DNA of 64,000 nt from Cellulosilyticum lentocellum DSM 5427 (GCF_000178835.2 NC_015275.1:3121001-3185000); one strand, 5' to 3'. Positions 33,528 to 43,016 are shown, counted from the first letter of the stretch. The notes: a model not told the origin generated them from the letters alone. A program made the numbers and translations.

Positions 33528-34550
33528 CTATTTTATCAACATGGCATCCCCAAAACTAAAGAAACGATAGCCTTCATTAACTGCTGTATTGTATGCATTT
33601 AAAATTGCTTCTTTACCGGCTAAAGCACTGACTAACATAATCAGTGTGGACTCTGGTAAGTGGAAATTCGTAATAAGTTCTTCCACACATTTAAAGGTAT
33701 ATCCTGGATAAATGAAAATATTTGTCCAACCACTACCTGCTTTAATGAGGCCTTTTTCATCTGCATTGGATTCTAAAGTACGTGTACTCGTTGTTCCAAC
33801 TGCAATAACACGTCCACCCTCTGCCTTTACCTTATTAATAATAGTAGCATTTTCTTCATCTATGCTGTAATACTCTGAATGCATCTCATGATTTAGCACA
33901 TCCTCAACCTTAACAGGTCTAAAGGTTCCTAAACCTACATGAAGCGTCACATAAGCAATCTTGACACCCATTTCTTCAATCTCTTTTAGTAGTTCTTTGG
34001 TAAAATGAAGCCCTGCCGTTGGTGCAGCTGCGCTTCCCTCATGTTTAGAATACACCGTTTGATAACGTTCTTTATCTTCTAGCTTTTCATGAATATAAGG
34101 TGGCAGTGGCATTTCTCCAAGGGCATCTAATACTTCTTCAAAAATGCCTTCGTATTCAAAGCGTACAATACGTTTACCATCTTCGATGATTTCTTCAACC
34201 TTAGCTTTTAATAGTCCTTCTCCAAAAATAATCTCATCACCTATTTTGGCTTTTTTACCTGGCTTCACTAGTACTTCCCAACGTTTTTCTTCTTTTCTTG
34301 TCAAAAGTAAAAATTCTACTTTTCCACCCGAAGGTCTAGCTCCAAATAATCTAGCTGGAATAACTCTTGTATCATTTAATACCAAACAATCTCCTGGTTT
34401 TAAATACGCTTTAATATCATAAAAATGTTTATGTTCGATTTCACCTGTCTTTTGATCTAGTACCATTAAACGTGAAGTCGTTCTATCTTTAAGTGGTACC
34501 TGAGCAATTTGCTCTTCTGGAAGATGAAAGTAAAAATCTGAAGTTTTCAT
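33528..34550 (-). CDS. queA: tRNA preQ1(34) S-adenosylmethionine ribosyltransferase-isomerase
   Basis: Adds the cyclopentene ring precursor from SAM to preQ1-tRNA, following Tgt. Motifs: [71 protein letters not shown] and [19 protein letters not shown]. 340 residues, complete. Usually next to tgt; here they are 10 kb apart. Confidence 0.96.
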   Translation of the reverse strand: MKTSDFYFHLPEEQIAQVPLKDRTTSRLMVLDQKTGEIEHKHFYDIKAYLKPGDCLVLNDTRVIPARLFGARPSGGKVEFLLLTRKEEKRWEVLVKPGKKAKIGDEIIFGEGLLKAKVEEIIEDGKRIVRFEYEGIFEEVLDALGEMPLPPYIHEKLEDKERYQTVYSKHEGSAAAPTAGLHFTKELLKEIEEMGVKIAYVTLHVGLGTFRPVKVEDVLNHEMHSEYYSIDEENATIINKVKAEGGRVIAVGTTSTRTLESNADEKGLIKAGSGWTNIFIYPGYTFKCVEELITNFHLPESTLIMLVSALAGKEAILNAYNTAVNEGYRFFSFGDAMLIK

Positions 34551-34644
34551 TATATGCTCCTACTATCTTTGGTTTAATAAGCATTCATTGCCGTAGCAAT
34601 ATGCATTTTTCTTCAACAATCATAACACATTCTAGAGAGATATT

Positions 34645-34693
34645 AAAGGGATAAGAGAAAGGGAGCTCCTCACGGAATCTCCCCTATCTCTTA
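34645..34693 (-). terminator. Imperfect terminator hairpin after the yoaP gene
   Basis: AAGAGA.AGGGGAG pairs with CTCCCT.TCTCTT, one interruption; on the minus strand it is followed by ATCCCTTTAAT. Confidence 0.5.
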
Positions 34694-34749
34694 CTCTATT
34701 TTACATTGACTCGCATTGTAATTGAGTTCTTCTACTTACTGAAGAAGTA

Positions 34750-35496
34750 CTATTCCTCTAATAATTTTTCTAACCTTTTCTCACTTAGAATTTCATTAGT
34801 GATAAATCTTCCGTTATAAAACAAACTATAGGAAGTAGATGGCACAGCTGCTACTTGAGCCTCATTTGCTGACTTATATTCAATAGCTTTAAAGGCAATG
34901 CCTTTAGACGTTACTACTTGTTCAGCGAGAGGAACATATTTAGCAGTAAAAGGACATTGAGCACTATAGTAAATGACTACACCTTTTTCTTCTATCATGC
35001 CTTGCTTTGCACAAGTTTTAAATTTAGGCTTAAGAGTAGTTTCATCAAAAGGCAAATACATGAGGGTAAAGTAAGGATTAGCTTCGTCTGCCACTGTAAA
35101 ACCCTTATATTTTAAAAAGGTTGGATCAGCTAAAAAAGGTCTCTTTTTGGCTGAGGAAATAATAACAATCCCTTGTTTACCTTCTGATTTGCTATTTTCA
35201 ATACAACTGCTTAAAAGCTCATTAGCTATGCCTTTTCCTTTAAATTGTCCTGATACCCATAAGCAATTAATAAACATATAACCAGGTGCATCTACAGGAC
35301 ACCATGCTTTTTCAGCTGGTATGTATTCAATAAAAGCCTTTCCCCTTACATCAGCTTTTTCAAAGACTAGTCCCTCCTCTAATTGCCTTGACATCCATCT
35401 CTTTTTAGCTACCACCTGGCAGTCCTTATTGCTAGAAATGGCACAACATATATGTTCTTTTTCTAAATTTTCCTTGGTTACTCTAATGATTTTCAT
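34750..35496 (-). CDS. yoaP: GNAT acetyltransferase with C-terminal YoaP domain
   Basis: 248 residues. The N-terminal GNAT fold (IRVTKENLEKEHICCAI, then CLWVSGQFKGKGIANELLSSCIENSK, the CoA pyrophosphate loop QFKGKGIA) is followed by a YoaP domain that resembles a thioredoxin fold (GVVIYYSAQCPFTAKYVPLAEQVV with the CPF motif, VPSTSYSLFYNGRF). Annotated in Bacillus as YoaP; substrate unknown. Monocistronic. Confidence 0.85.
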   Translation of the reverse strand: MKIIRVTKENLEKEHICCAISSNKDCQVVAKKRWMSRQLEEGLVFEKADVRGKAFIEYIPAEKAWCPVDAPGYMFINCLWVSGQFKGKGIANELLSSCIENSKSEGKQGIVIISSAKKRPFLADPTFLKYKGFTVADEANPYFTLMYLPFDETTLKPKFKTCAKQGMIEEKGVVIYYSAQCPFTAKYVPLAEQVVTSKGIAFKAIEYKSANEAQVAAVPSTSYSLFYNGRFITNEILSEKRLEKLLEE

Positions 35497-35627
35497 CCGT
35501 TTTCTCCCCTTAGCTTTTTTTAGAGTATAGCCTTCTAAATATGACAGCTACATGTCATATAAATTTCTTTATTTCTTATTATTAACTTGTTTTCTTTTCA
35601 AAAAGCGGATAACAGCCCTTACAATCC

Positions 35628-36155
35628 TTATTTTAAACTTCTCATATATTTAAAGGTGGTTTTCTCTCCTTTTGCTGCTAACATGATTAGTAACTGTTCA
35701 AGAAGCTTAGATGTTTCTGGATGTATGTTTCCGCTCCTCCTTTCTTTTCCGTTTAAGAAATATTCTAATGGTTGTCCTTCTGTATAAGCGTCCTTTAAAT
35801 ACGTTTTGCTAGCTGCTACTCTATCACAAAACATTTCTTTAACATAACGAAGAGGCATTTCAACAGGCTCAATTTTCTTAGTAGTAGGATTATAATCTGT
35901 CCAATATTCAAAATGATGTTTATTTCTCCCCTTATGATGAAGCCACGCTTTAGAATGGCCATAAGCTTCCCTTTCTGCTTCATTAGGACTTCTTTTCCCA
36001 CTATAGTACTTTGCTCCAACAAAAAACTCTGAAAAGCTATATTTAGAAAGGTCATGAAGACACCCCTGCCAAAAAATACCTGCTTTATAACAGTGCACCA
36101 TTACCATATATCTATGCTTATTAATCGTCATAAAATGATTCCATGCTTTTAACAT
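35628..36155 (-). CDS. DUF5662-type HD-like protein
   Basis: 175 residues beginning MLKAWNHFMTINKHRYMVM. It has HCYKAGIFWQGCLHDLSKYSFSEF (a His-Asp pair like HD phosphohydrolases) and AWLHHKGRNKHHFEYW, which together fit the DUF5662 family as I recall it. The start at 36155 has AAGGAGA six bases upstream; a reading from 36182 lacks a ribosome site. Function unknown, perhaps a metal-dependent phosphohydrolase. Confidence 0.75.
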   Translation of the reverse strand: MLKAWNHFMTINKHRYMVMVHCYKAGIFWQGCLHDLSKYSFSEFFVGAKYYSGKRSPNEAEREAYGHSKAWLHHKGRNKHHFEYWTDYNPTTKKIEPVEMPLRYVKEMFCDRVAASKTYLKDAYTEGQPLEYFLNGKERRSGNIHPETSKLLEQLLIMLAAKGEKTTFKYMRSLK

Positions 36156-36621
36156 TACTATTCTCCTTATTTTATCATCCACGTTTTATTATTACCTTTA
36201 ATTCTACATAGTATTATATACAATTTCAACCAATCTGCTTTTATTCTATCTCTCTTCAATATATAAAAAATGAAGCACTCTTAAATAAGCATTTCGCTTT
36301 AATCATCATTTTTATTGACTCTATTCATCTAAAGAAGCTTCATTGGACTGCACCCACAGGCTTTACCCCATTCCTAATAGACAGACAACTATGAGCAGTA
36401 CTTTTTTTCATACTTAAGTCCCCTTCGTTTATTACTCTATTGTCGCAATTACTTTTTCTTTTTTAACTTACTTATAAAAATAGAGCTTATTAAGCCGATT
36501 ATCAACAAGTATCTCTATTCTTAATATTACATCAATTTACTTGTACTACAACTAACACTCATTGACGATATATATTACAGTATGGATTATCCATTAACAT
36601 AGAACAAAGGAGGCTATTACC
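36156..36621. other. Gap of 466 bases with inverted AATGAAGC repeats
   Basis: AATGAAGC (36269-36276) and GCTTCATT (36337-36344) are inverted repeats 60 bases apart. On the minus strand the outer end is followed by TTTTTTAT, so it could be a terminator with a large loop. No ORF or clear promoter for the 36622 gene is seen. Confidence 0.4.
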
Positions 36622-37266
36622 TTGAACATATCAGATTATATGAATTCTGTAACTACTATCACCTCTCCCTACGAGAAAGAAACATCGAAAAATGAATCTG
36701 CCTTACTTAAAGACCAATTTCATAAAGCGATTAAAGGTTATCAAGATGAATACTACACTGGCCTAACTGACGAAGAAAAAGAAGCTATCAAAAAACAACA
36801 AGAAGCTTATTTAGAAGCCCATCCTCTTAGAAATAAAGCTGATGTTATCAGATACAATCAGTTTACTAAAAACCTATTAAAACAATACGGCTTTAAAGGC
36901 GATTATAGTGAATTTCTACTCCCTACAGAAGCAGATGATGAAGCAAAGGCTTCTGATTTACAATTAGCTTATGAACAAGAAAGTTCAAAAAGCATGGCTT
37001 CTAAAGAACGTTTAAACGAAGAATCCGCTCATACCTTCGACTCTTCTTTAACCAATCCTACGAGTATTAATACTACTTCTTCTAGTAGCGAAAAAGAAGA
37101 ATCTCATTCTACGATTGTCTCTAATCCTGATGGCTCTCAAACCTTAGTGCTACTAAAGGGAGAAATCATTGTTGCTAAATTCAATATAGGAGAAGCAGCA
37201 GCCGATGCTCATGATACACTAGAAAACGTCTTGATAGAACACCAAGATACAAAGATAAAGGCTTAA
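36622..37266 (+). CDS. Uncharacterised protein, 214 residues, low-complexity middle
   Basis: TTG start with AAAGGAGG upstream (MNISDYMNSVTTI). The N-terminal half is charged and helical (LTDEEKEAIKKQQEAYLEAHPLRNKADVI). A Ser/Thr/Glu-rich linker (SSSSEKEES) leads to a short conserved-looking segment IVSNPDGSQTLVLLKGEIIV and a helical tail. No signal peptide or membrane span. The opening and the NPDGSQ segment are reminiscent of flagellar or secretion accessory proteins, but I cannot assign it. Confidence 0.6.
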   Translation: MNISDYMNSVTTITSPYEKETSKNESALLKDQFHKAIKGYQDEYYTGLTDEEKEAIKKQQEAYLEAHPLRNKADVIRYNQFTKNLLKQYGFKGDYSEFLLPTEADDEAKASDLQLAYEQESSKSMASKERLNEESAHTFDSSLTNPTSINTTSSSSEKEESHSTIVSNPDGSQTLVLLKGEIIVAKFNIGEAAADAHDTLENVLIEHQDTKIKA

Positions 37267-37311
37267 TCACTTTAAGATATTAATAGAAAGTATTGCTAAC
37301 AAAAATGATAC

Positions 37312-37363
37312 AAAAAACACGATTTCATCGGGCTATATTAATCCTTATGAAATCGTGTTTTTT
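37312..37363. terminator. Two-way terminator between 36622 gene and rluF
   Basis: AAAAAACACGATTTCAT with its exact complement (17 bp), loop 18 bases; T-runs on both strands. It overlaps the rluF stop codon. Confidence 0.85.
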
Positions 37364-38084
37364 ATTTGTTTTGCTCTATCTGATTAACTTTATTACCTTC
37401 AATCTCAGATTTTAGCGTTTCTACTTCTAGGTTTGTTAGTTTTCTCCACTCACCATAAGCTAATGGGCCTAAAGCGATATTTAATAAACGAATACGCTCT
37501 AATCGCACAACGTTATAGCCAAAAGCTTTTGTCATTCTTCTAATTTGGCGATTCATACCTTGAGTCAGTATAATGCGAAAAGTATCCTCATTTATAGCAC
37601 TCACCTGGCAAATCCTTGTGATAACACCATCTCCTAAGTTAACCCCTTGACTCATTTTATGAAGAAAATCCTCTTCGTAGGGGCGATCTACTTGCACCAT
37701 ATATTCCTTTTCATGTCCCTTTTCTGCTTCTAATATATCGCTAGCTAAATCTCCATCATTGGTTAACAAAATAAGTCCCTGTGAATCTTTATCAAGTCTT
37801 CCCACTGGAAATAAATATGCTGGATAATTCATATAACGGATAATATTATCCTTCACTCCCTCCGCTGCTGTACAAACAATACCAACTGGCTTATTTAAAA
37901 TAATATAGAGACGCTCTTTCTCTTTAACTGGTCTATCATCTAATAAAATCTCATCCGTTTCTTCTACCCATTGTCCTGGTATGCAAAGCTGACCATTCAC
38001 CTTCACACGTCCTGCTACAATCAGCTGATGTGCCTGACTTCTAGAACAGATGCCTTTGTTACTTAGTAATTTATTAATACGCAT
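37362..38084 (-). CDS. rluF: 23S rRNA pseudouridine synthase, RluF/RsuA family
   Basis: An S4 RNA-binding domain (MRINKLLSNKGICSRSQAHQLI..GRVKVNG, residues 1-60) precedes the RsuA-type synthase domain with catalytic Asp in VGRLDKDSQGLILLTNDG (Asp near 98) and QGMNRQIRRMTKAFGYNVVRLERIRL. The QIRRM form and length suit RluF, with RluB as the alternative. GAGGGGG lies seven bases before the chosen ATG; a start at 38105 would overlap it. Confidence 0.88.
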   Translation of the reverse strand: MRINKLLSNKGICSRSQAHQLIVAGRVKVNGQLCIPGQWVEETDEILLDDRPVKEKERLYIILNKPVGIVCTAAEGVKDNIIRYMNYPAYLFPVGRLDKDSQGLILLTNDGDLASDILEAEKGHEKEYMVQVDRPYEEDFLHKMSQGVNLGDGVITRICQVSAINEDTFRIILTQGMNRQIRRMTKAFGYNVVRLERIRLLNIALGPLAYGEWRKLTNLEVETLKSEIEGNKVNQIEQNK

Positions 38085-38167
38085 AGTTTGTACCCCCTCT
38101 TGCATTTTATCATTTTTTTAATGCTTTATACAAATAGGTAGATACTTATAAGCAAAAGTAAAAATAA

Positions 38168-38219
38168 AGAAAAGGGATTCAAACTATAAGCACTTTTGCT
38201 CATAGTTCGAATCCCTTTT
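38168..38219 (-). terminator. Terminator after the small protein pair
   Basis: AAAAGGGATTC.AACTAT pairs with ATAGTT.GAATCCCTTTT, 17 of 18 bp; TTTATTTTTAC follows on the minus strand. Confidence 0.75.
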
Positions 38220-38237
38220 GCGTTAGTTATAAAGTTA

Positions 38238-38378
38238 TTAATGATTATTTTTTGTGTTATGATTCCAATGCTTTTTAAAGTCAGTAGCTTTAGTTCCTGG
38301 ATCTACTTCTAAACCACCTTTACTTCTACTTTTTTGAGACCCTTGTTGTGGCACTAGCTTTTTGGTTACTTCATCCAC
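38238..38378 (-). CDS. Small basic protein, 46 residues, second of a pair
   Basis: GTG start immediately after the stop of the preceding gene, with GAGGTG six bases upstream inside that gene. It reads MDEVTKKLVPQQGSQKSRSK, then GGLEVDPGTKATDFKKHWNH. It is basic, disordered-looking and without cysteines. The K/Q/R-rich body resembles ribosome- or nucleic-acid-associated small proteins, but no family is recognised. Shared terminator downstream. Confidence 0.6.
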   Translation of the reverse strand: MDEVTKKLVPQQGSQKSRSKGGLEVDPGTKATDFKKHWNHNTKNNH

Positions 38379-38516
38379 TTATTTCACCTCAGATTGTTTT
38401 GCCATTTTTTCTTTGTAACGCTGAAGTCCTGTTTGAGGGCGTTTCTTTTGTTCGTCTTTACTGAAGGCTTCAGCAGCAGCAGGGGTAAAACTTGCAAAAC
38501 CTTTTTCTTTTGCCAT
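38379..38516 (-). CDS. Small basic protein, 45 residues, first of a pair
   Basis: ATG with GGAGGAAATCGT just upstream. It reads MAKEKGFASFTPAAAEAFSK, then DEQKKRPQTGLQRYKEKMAK. It is helical, basic and highly charged. Its stop abuts the GTG of the next gene, so the two are translated together. The strong ribosome sites, coupling and terminator argue that this is a real two-gene operon. Function unknown. Confidence 0.6.
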   Translation of the reverse strand: MAKEKGFASFTPAAAEAFSKDEQKKRPQTGLQRYKEKMAKQSEVK

Positions 38517-38563
38517 ACGATTTCCTCCATTAATAATAAATTACACCTTTAGTATGAAAAGAT

Positions 38564-39013
38564 TTAGGAAAAATTATTTATATCATAAGCCTGTTTGTTT
38601 TTCCCATATTGTAAATCTACTTCTATTTTTATTGCAGATTGATTACCTAAAGTATTTAAGTATAAGGCGATTCGCTTTTCATCTAAGCCATTAATGGCAA
38701 ACGCATATTGCTTATTTCCAGTAATTACTATAAGCTTCATGTTCTTTCCAATAGCTAATAATTGTATCTTATGCACTTGTTTTAAATCAATATGTACCTC
38801 TTTTCCTATTACACGATAAACAATTAAAGCTTCATCATTAATAGTTACTTTATAATTATTACAAGATATATTAACCAATAAAACAATTCCTAATAGCATG
38901 GCTGCTAAATAGGTCAGATTAATATTGGGAAAAGCTTCTATCATATATAAAACAGGTATAATAGCGTATAAACTTAATAAAAGAAAGGCACTTTTTCTGC
39001 AGTCAAATGTCAT
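38564..39013 (-). CDS. Two-pass membrane protein with PH-like C-terminus, unknown
   Basis: 149 residues. Two hydrophobic spans near 9-27 and 33-50 are followed by a beta-rich soluble part (YKVTINDEALIVYRVIGKEVHIDLKQVHKIQLL) of the bacterial PH / YdbT-like kind. Nine bases after the preceding gene, so co-transcribed with it. Role unknown. Confidence 0.6.
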   Translation of the reverse strand: MTFDCRKSAFLLLSLYAIIPVLYMIEAFPNINLTYLAAMLLGIVLLVNISCNNYKVTINDEALIVYRVIGKEVHIDLKQVHKIQLLAIGKNMKLIVITGNKQYAFAINGLDEKRIALYLNTLGNQSAIKIEVDLQYGKNKQAYDINNFS

Positions 39014-39022
39014 TTGTTTTTC

Positions 39023-39793
39023 CTATTGTATGACCTGAACTACCAAGGCTTCAGCTTGGCACGGATAAGATTCTAAAACGCCACCTAATAATTTTATTTT
39101 AATCTGCATACCTGTCTTTAAATAAGATAAATTCACCTTTTGCCCTTCAGAGTCTAGAATTGTCGTACTTGCTTTATTAATGGTAAGATAACAAGCATCT
39201 CCTATACTTTTTAGTGCTGCCTCATCAATACCTTTGACTAAAAGTATTTGATCCTTCACTTCTGTAATCTCAGCTGTTAAACTATTTTCCATGTCTCCTT
39301 GTACTATTGTTCCCTGAGACATGATATAACCTTTGACTGTTTCATAAATTTCTTTAGGTGCAAAATATCTTTTGCTTCCCGTTTCACTTTGACTAGTATC
39401 ATATATTTCTATATAAGTTTGATTTTCTACATTAGGAAACACATAATAACAATCTTTGTCATTTACTTGAATCACCAGACTCAATGCCATATCATATATC
39501 ATGTTACCTTTGTATGCTTTCCAATCTTTAAAATTCATCATTTCTGCTAACTGTATAAGCTGTTCTTTAGAAAAATGATAAATTGCATTAGGCACTTGTC
39601 CTTCCTCATTATAAATCGCTTGCTGACTGTCATAGATCTTTGCTATGACTTTATCTCCCTGACTGACTAAGTCTAACTGCTGATTGTCTCCATTGTTCTG
39701 TTTAGTCGTTCTTGCTACGATGATGACTATTAAGATCATTAACAGTAAGCTAATACCTGTGATAACTGTTTTTAAACGACTTTTCTTCACCAT
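39023..39793 (-). CDS. Exported or membrane-anchored protein, unknown, 256 residues
   Basis: An N-terminal membrane span (VITGISLLLMILIVIIVARTT) and an outside domain. The middle (YHFSKEQLIQLAEMMNFKDWKAY) is helical. The C-terminal 80 residues (TAEITEVKDQILLVKGIDE...LKTGMQIKIKLLGG) resemble the small OB-like DUF3221 fold. No signal cleavage site is clear. Leads the operon with the PH-like membrane protein. Confidence 0.6.
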   Translation of the reverse strand: MVKKSRLKTVITGISLLLMILIVIIVARTTKQNNGDNQQLDLVSQGDKVIAKIYDSQQAIYNEEGQVPNAIYHFSKEQLIQLAEMMNFKDWKAYKGNMIYDMALSLVIQVNDKDCYYVFPNVENQTYIEIYDTSQSETGSKRYFAPKEIYETVKGYIMSQGTIVQGDMENSLTAEITEVKDQILLVKGIDEAALKSIGDACYLTINKASTTILDSEGQKVNLSYLKTGMQIKIKLLGGVLESYPCQAEALVVQVIQ

Positions 39794-39940
39794 TTTCCCC
39801 TCCTCCTTATTCCATTCAATCTAATATATTAGACGTTAGCAGACTCGATTTGTTTCGTTTTTTAACTATTTATATATATCAATACATAAAACTATATATT
39901 TTCAATCATTTGATTACTACTCAATTATAAGATTATAAAT

Positions 39941-39993
39941 AAAAGCCACTCTAATAGAAATACTATTGTTTATATTTCTCAAGAGTGGCTTTT
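39941..39993 (-). terminator. Terminator of the SpoIID-domain gene
   Basis: AAAAGCCACTCT/AGAGTGGCTTTT, 12-bp outer stem with a nested AGAAATA/TATTTCT; TTTTATTTAT on the minus strand. Confidence 0.75.
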
Positions 39994-39998
39994 CATTG

Positions 39999-41582
39999 CT
40001 ATCTAGAAACCGTTACCCCACTATAATAATATTTCAAAATTTCATCGTACATAAATCCAGCCTTAGCCATACCTTTAGCACCGCTTTGAGACATTCCTAC
40101 CCCATGACCATATCCAGCACCATAAATCGTCACATTACCTGTTGCTGTTTCTAAGCCTAGATGAGTTGTTGCTCCTGATGCTCCACTGCTACCATTTAAA
40201 TAGCTTAAACCATTTTCGGACCATACAGCTACTTTACTAGGTAAGGTACTCATACTAGTACTATTCATGGCTACTAGACTATCCTTACTTACTTGCTCTT
40301 TGCCATAACCAGAAAGTACCGTAACAGTATTACTACTACCGCTTGAACCACCGCTATTTACATTTCCAATAGGACCATAAAAACTAAAATATGTACTTTT
40401 TAAAGAACCGGCAGTAGTTCCCGAAAAGAATGTTCTTACTTCTGTTCCTTTTACTGTATAAGTTCCTACTGTTCCATAAATGGTTAACTCTTTTACTCTT
40501 CCAGATAAACTTCTTCCTGTAATAGAAATACTAGTAGGCGTTCCAATATTAACTCCCTTACGGGTTAAAGCCGCTCCTATTTCATCCATTGAAACCGTGG
40601 CTGTCCATGCTGGCATAGCTGGCTCTGTTTCATACAAATCTACTACTGACTGTAAGTAAGCAATCTCACTTCCCCATACTTCTTTAGCTGCTTCTGTTAC
40701 TCCCCCACTAGTAGAAAAGTATACCGCTTCTGCAATAGCTCCATTATAACGAATGACCTCATTATAAGTCATATCTACTGCTGCAGTCGTCGTATCCTTC
40801 TCCGCATTATAGCCACCGTAAGCTTGAGTAGAGGTAGTATCAACTACATTGTATCCAGAACTACTATATCTATTATACTGGTAAGTAGCAATAGATCTTG
40901 CTGCTACAGCTTGTGCCTTCAATGCTTCTATTGGAAAAGAAGCCGACATTTCTTTTGGTAATACACCATATAAATATTCTTCCATAAACAGAACATTATA
41001 AGGTGTTAATCCGCTATCACCGCCTAAGCCAATAGCCCCTCTATAGCGGCTACTACTTCCTACTTGCGTTAAATATAAACCTGAACTTAAATCAAAACTA
41101 CAAAAAACTAAGTCACTCTTTTTAACAGTTACTAAAAGAAGTTGATTACTTGTATCATAGACCTCTACTAAGTTGCTACTTGGTACTGCTCCTAGGCTAT
41201 TAGTTGCTTCTAAGCTATATACACTAAAAGTACCTGCTGAAGTATAACCTACTACTGCTGTGCTACTATATAATTTAGCAGCTTCTAATGCCGAAGAATA
41301 GTTATTAAAACTTAAACCTATATCATAATAACTATTAGATGTAGTTCTTAAACTTAAATTTGAAGCATTAAGTGCGCCTATAGCAGTAAAGCCTTTATCA
41401 TCAAAATAACCTATCTCAAAGTTTTGATTACCTGATAAAACCATAGTTCCTTGGTTTTTATAAACTGATTCTAGCCCTACTTTAATCGTCTTAGGCACAC
41501 TTGCCATGGTTACAATAGTCATGCTATACATGAAAACCAAAAATAGTATACCTCTTATGCATCTTTTTATTTGTCGCTTCAC
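39999..41582 (-). CDS. SpoIID/LytB-domain protein (amidase enhancer/peptidoglycan binding)
   Basis: A 527-residue secreted protein with signal peptide (GILFLVFMYSMTIVTMASV). A beta-rich N-terminal part precedes the SpoIID domain: YLYGVLPKEMSASFPIEALKAQAVAARSIATY, TSTQAYGGYN, AVYFSTSGGVTEAAKEVWG and YGAGYGHGVGMSQSGAKGMAKAGFMYDEILKYYYSGV. SpoIID proteins are lytic transglycosylases in engulfment; longer, non-operon homologues such as this occur widely in Clostridia. Alone and not beside spoIIQ, so the exact role is uncertain. Confidence 0.88.
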   Translation of the reverse strand: MKRQIKRCIRGILFLVFMYSMTIVTMASVPKTIKVGLESVYKNQGTMVLSGNQNFEIGYFDDKGFTAIGALNASNLSLRTTSNSYYDIGLSFNNYSSALEAAKLYSSTAVVGYTSAGTFSVYSLEATNSLGAVPSSNLVEVYDTSNQLLLVTVKKSDLVFCSFDLSSGLYLTQVGSSSRYRGAIGLGGDSGLTPYNVLFMEEYLYGVLPKEMSASFPIEALKAQAVAARSIATYQYNRYSSSGYNVVDTTSTQAYGGYNAEKDTTTAAVDMTYNEVIRYNGAIAEAVYFSTSGGVTEAAKEVWGSEIAYLQSVVDLYETEPAMPAWTATVSMDEIGAALTRKGVNIGTPTSISITGRSLSGRVKELTIYGTVGTYTVKGTEVRTFFSGTTAGSLKSTYFSFYGPIGNVNSGGSSGSSNTVTVLSGYGKEQVSKDSLVAMNSTSMSTLPSKVAVWSENGLSYLNGSSGASGATTHLGLETATGNVTIYGAGYGHGVGMSQSGAKGMAKAGFMYDEILKYYYSGVTVSR

Positions 41583-41696
41583 TGATGTGCCCCCTTATTT
41601 TAATCTGTATCTATTCTATATGTTCATGCTTTATTATAAACTACATCATTCCTTTAAATCTACAAGTAGTTCCAAAATGTAATTTACTTATAATAA

Positions 41697-41752
41697 AAGA
41701 GGCTATTATAAAAGCGATTGTACCAATCACCTTTATAATAGCCTCTTCAACT
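41697..41752 (-). terminator. Terminator of the crh operon
   Basis: AAGAGGCTATTATAAA with its exact complement (16 bp), inner GATTG/CAATC; TTATTATA on the minus strand. Confidence 0.8.
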
Positions 41753-41760
41753 AAACTTAA

Positions 41761-42027
41761 TTATTCTGCTACTTCTTGTGTTGTTAAGAACTTAATAAGT
41801 GCAGCTACTGCTTCTTCTTCATCTTGACCTTCAGCTACAATTTCAATATTTTGACCTTTAATAGCACCTAAAGACATCATCCCCATAATACTTTTAGCAT
41901 TTACTTGTTTTTCATTTACTGTAACTGAAATATGGCTTTCATATTTACTTGCAATCTGCACAAATAATGCTGCAGGTCTAGCCTCAAGACCATTTTTTAA
42001 TTCTAATTTAAGTACTTCTTTAACCAT
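41761..42027 (-). CDS. crh: Catabolite-repression HPr-like protein Crh (Glu15)
   Basis: An HPr-fold co-regulator of CcpA, phosphorylated at Ser46 by HPr kinase. 88 residues. The HPr active-site His15 (HARPA) is replaced by Glu (GLEARPAALFV), so no phosphotransfer is possible; Bacillus Crh has Gln here. Ser46 is intact in NAKSIMGMMSLG. The position at the end of murB-rapZ-glmR-whiA is the classical crh place. It overlaps whiA by eight bases. Naming it Crh rather than HPr rests on residue 15 and on gene order. Confidence 0.88.
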   Translation of the reverse strand: MVKEVLKLELKNGLEARPAALFVQIASKYESHISVTVNEKQVNAKSIMGMMSLGAIKGQNIEIVAEGQDEEEAVAALIKFLTTQEVAE

Positions 42028-42994
42028 TTTTACTTCCTCCTCTTGTTTCTCTAATTTGCTCTGCTATTTCACTAATTTTCTTAAGCCTATGGTTAACACC
42101 TGATTTTCCAACGGGTGGCATAAGCAGTTCCCCTAGCTCTTTAAGTGAGCTACTTGGATACTCCAAACGATAAGTTGCCACTTGTCTTAAGTTTTCAGGT
42201 AATGCTGATATCCCTATTGTGTTTTGTATGAACTCAATATCTTGCATCTGCCGTACAGCTGCCGATACTGTTTTTTTCAAATTAGCTGTCTCGCAGTTAA
42301 CAATACGATTGACATTATTTCTTACCTCTTTAACAATACGTACATTTTCAAGTTCCATAAGAGCTATATGAGCTCCCATAATATTGAGTAAGTCTACAAT
42401 TTGTGTCCCTTCTTTTAAGTATAACACGAAATTATTCTTTCGTGGTACAACTTTAGGCTCCATCTCAAGAGAAATCATAATATCCTTCAAGAATTCAGCT
42501 TGTTTTTCCGTTTGATTAACAAACTCTAAATGATAGCCCTTCTCTGGGTCACTTACAGAGCCTGCTCCCAAAAAGGCTCCTCTTAAGTACGCTCTCTTGC
42601 AACAAATACTTTGTATAACGGTTAAATCCACATGATCTCTAAGGGTAGGATGACCTGATTCATCTTTTAATAATGTAGTTGCCCTTAAAATCTTTTCTGC
42701 TTCTTCACTGGTCTTGGTGACAATTACATAATTTTGCTTTTTATGCATTTTTTTATGTGTTTTAAGGACTACCTCAGTATTTATATTAAAAGCTTTTTTT
42801 ATCATTGTAAAGTATTTTCTTGCAATAGCCGCATTTTCTGTTTGAAATTTAATACGAAACTGATGTGCTTCATATTTTACTTCTCCCGCCATAATAATCA
42901 TGGCTGCAATTTCTGCTATCATACAATGTCTCGCACCTATCGATACACATGTGAGTTCTTTTTTTACATCGGAAGAAAAGGACATCTCAGTCAC
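42020..42994 (-). CDS. whiA: WhiA homologue, LAGLIDADG-like sporulation/cell-division regulator
   Basis: A 324-residue DNA-binding protein with a LAGLIDADG-homing-endonuclease-like N-terminus (CCKRAYLRGAFLGAGSVSDPEKGYHLEF) and a C-terminal helix-turn-helix (YPSSSLKELGELLMPPVGKSGVNHRLKKI). Nuclease residues are not expected in the family. It affects cell division in Bacillus, where it is yvcL. Sits between glmR and crh, as elsewhere. Confidence 0.94.
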   Translation of the reverse strand: MTEMSFSSDVKKELTCVSIGARHCMIAEIAAMIIMAGEVKYEAHQFRIKFQTENAAIARKYFTMIKKAFNINTEVVLKTHKKMHKKQNYVIVTKTSEEAEKILRATTLLKDESGHPTLRDHVDLTVIQSICCKRAYLRGAFLGAGSVSDPEKGYHLEFVNQTEKQAEFLKDIMISLEMEPKVVPRKNNFVLYLKEGTQIVDLLNIMGAHIALMELENVRIVKEVRNNVNRIVNCETANLKKTVSAAVRQMQDIEFIQNTIGISALPENLRQVATYRLEYPSSSLKELGELLMPPVGKSGVNHRLKKISEIAEQIRETRGGSKNG

Positions 42995-43016
42995 CTCATC
43001 TTATGTAATTTTTGTA

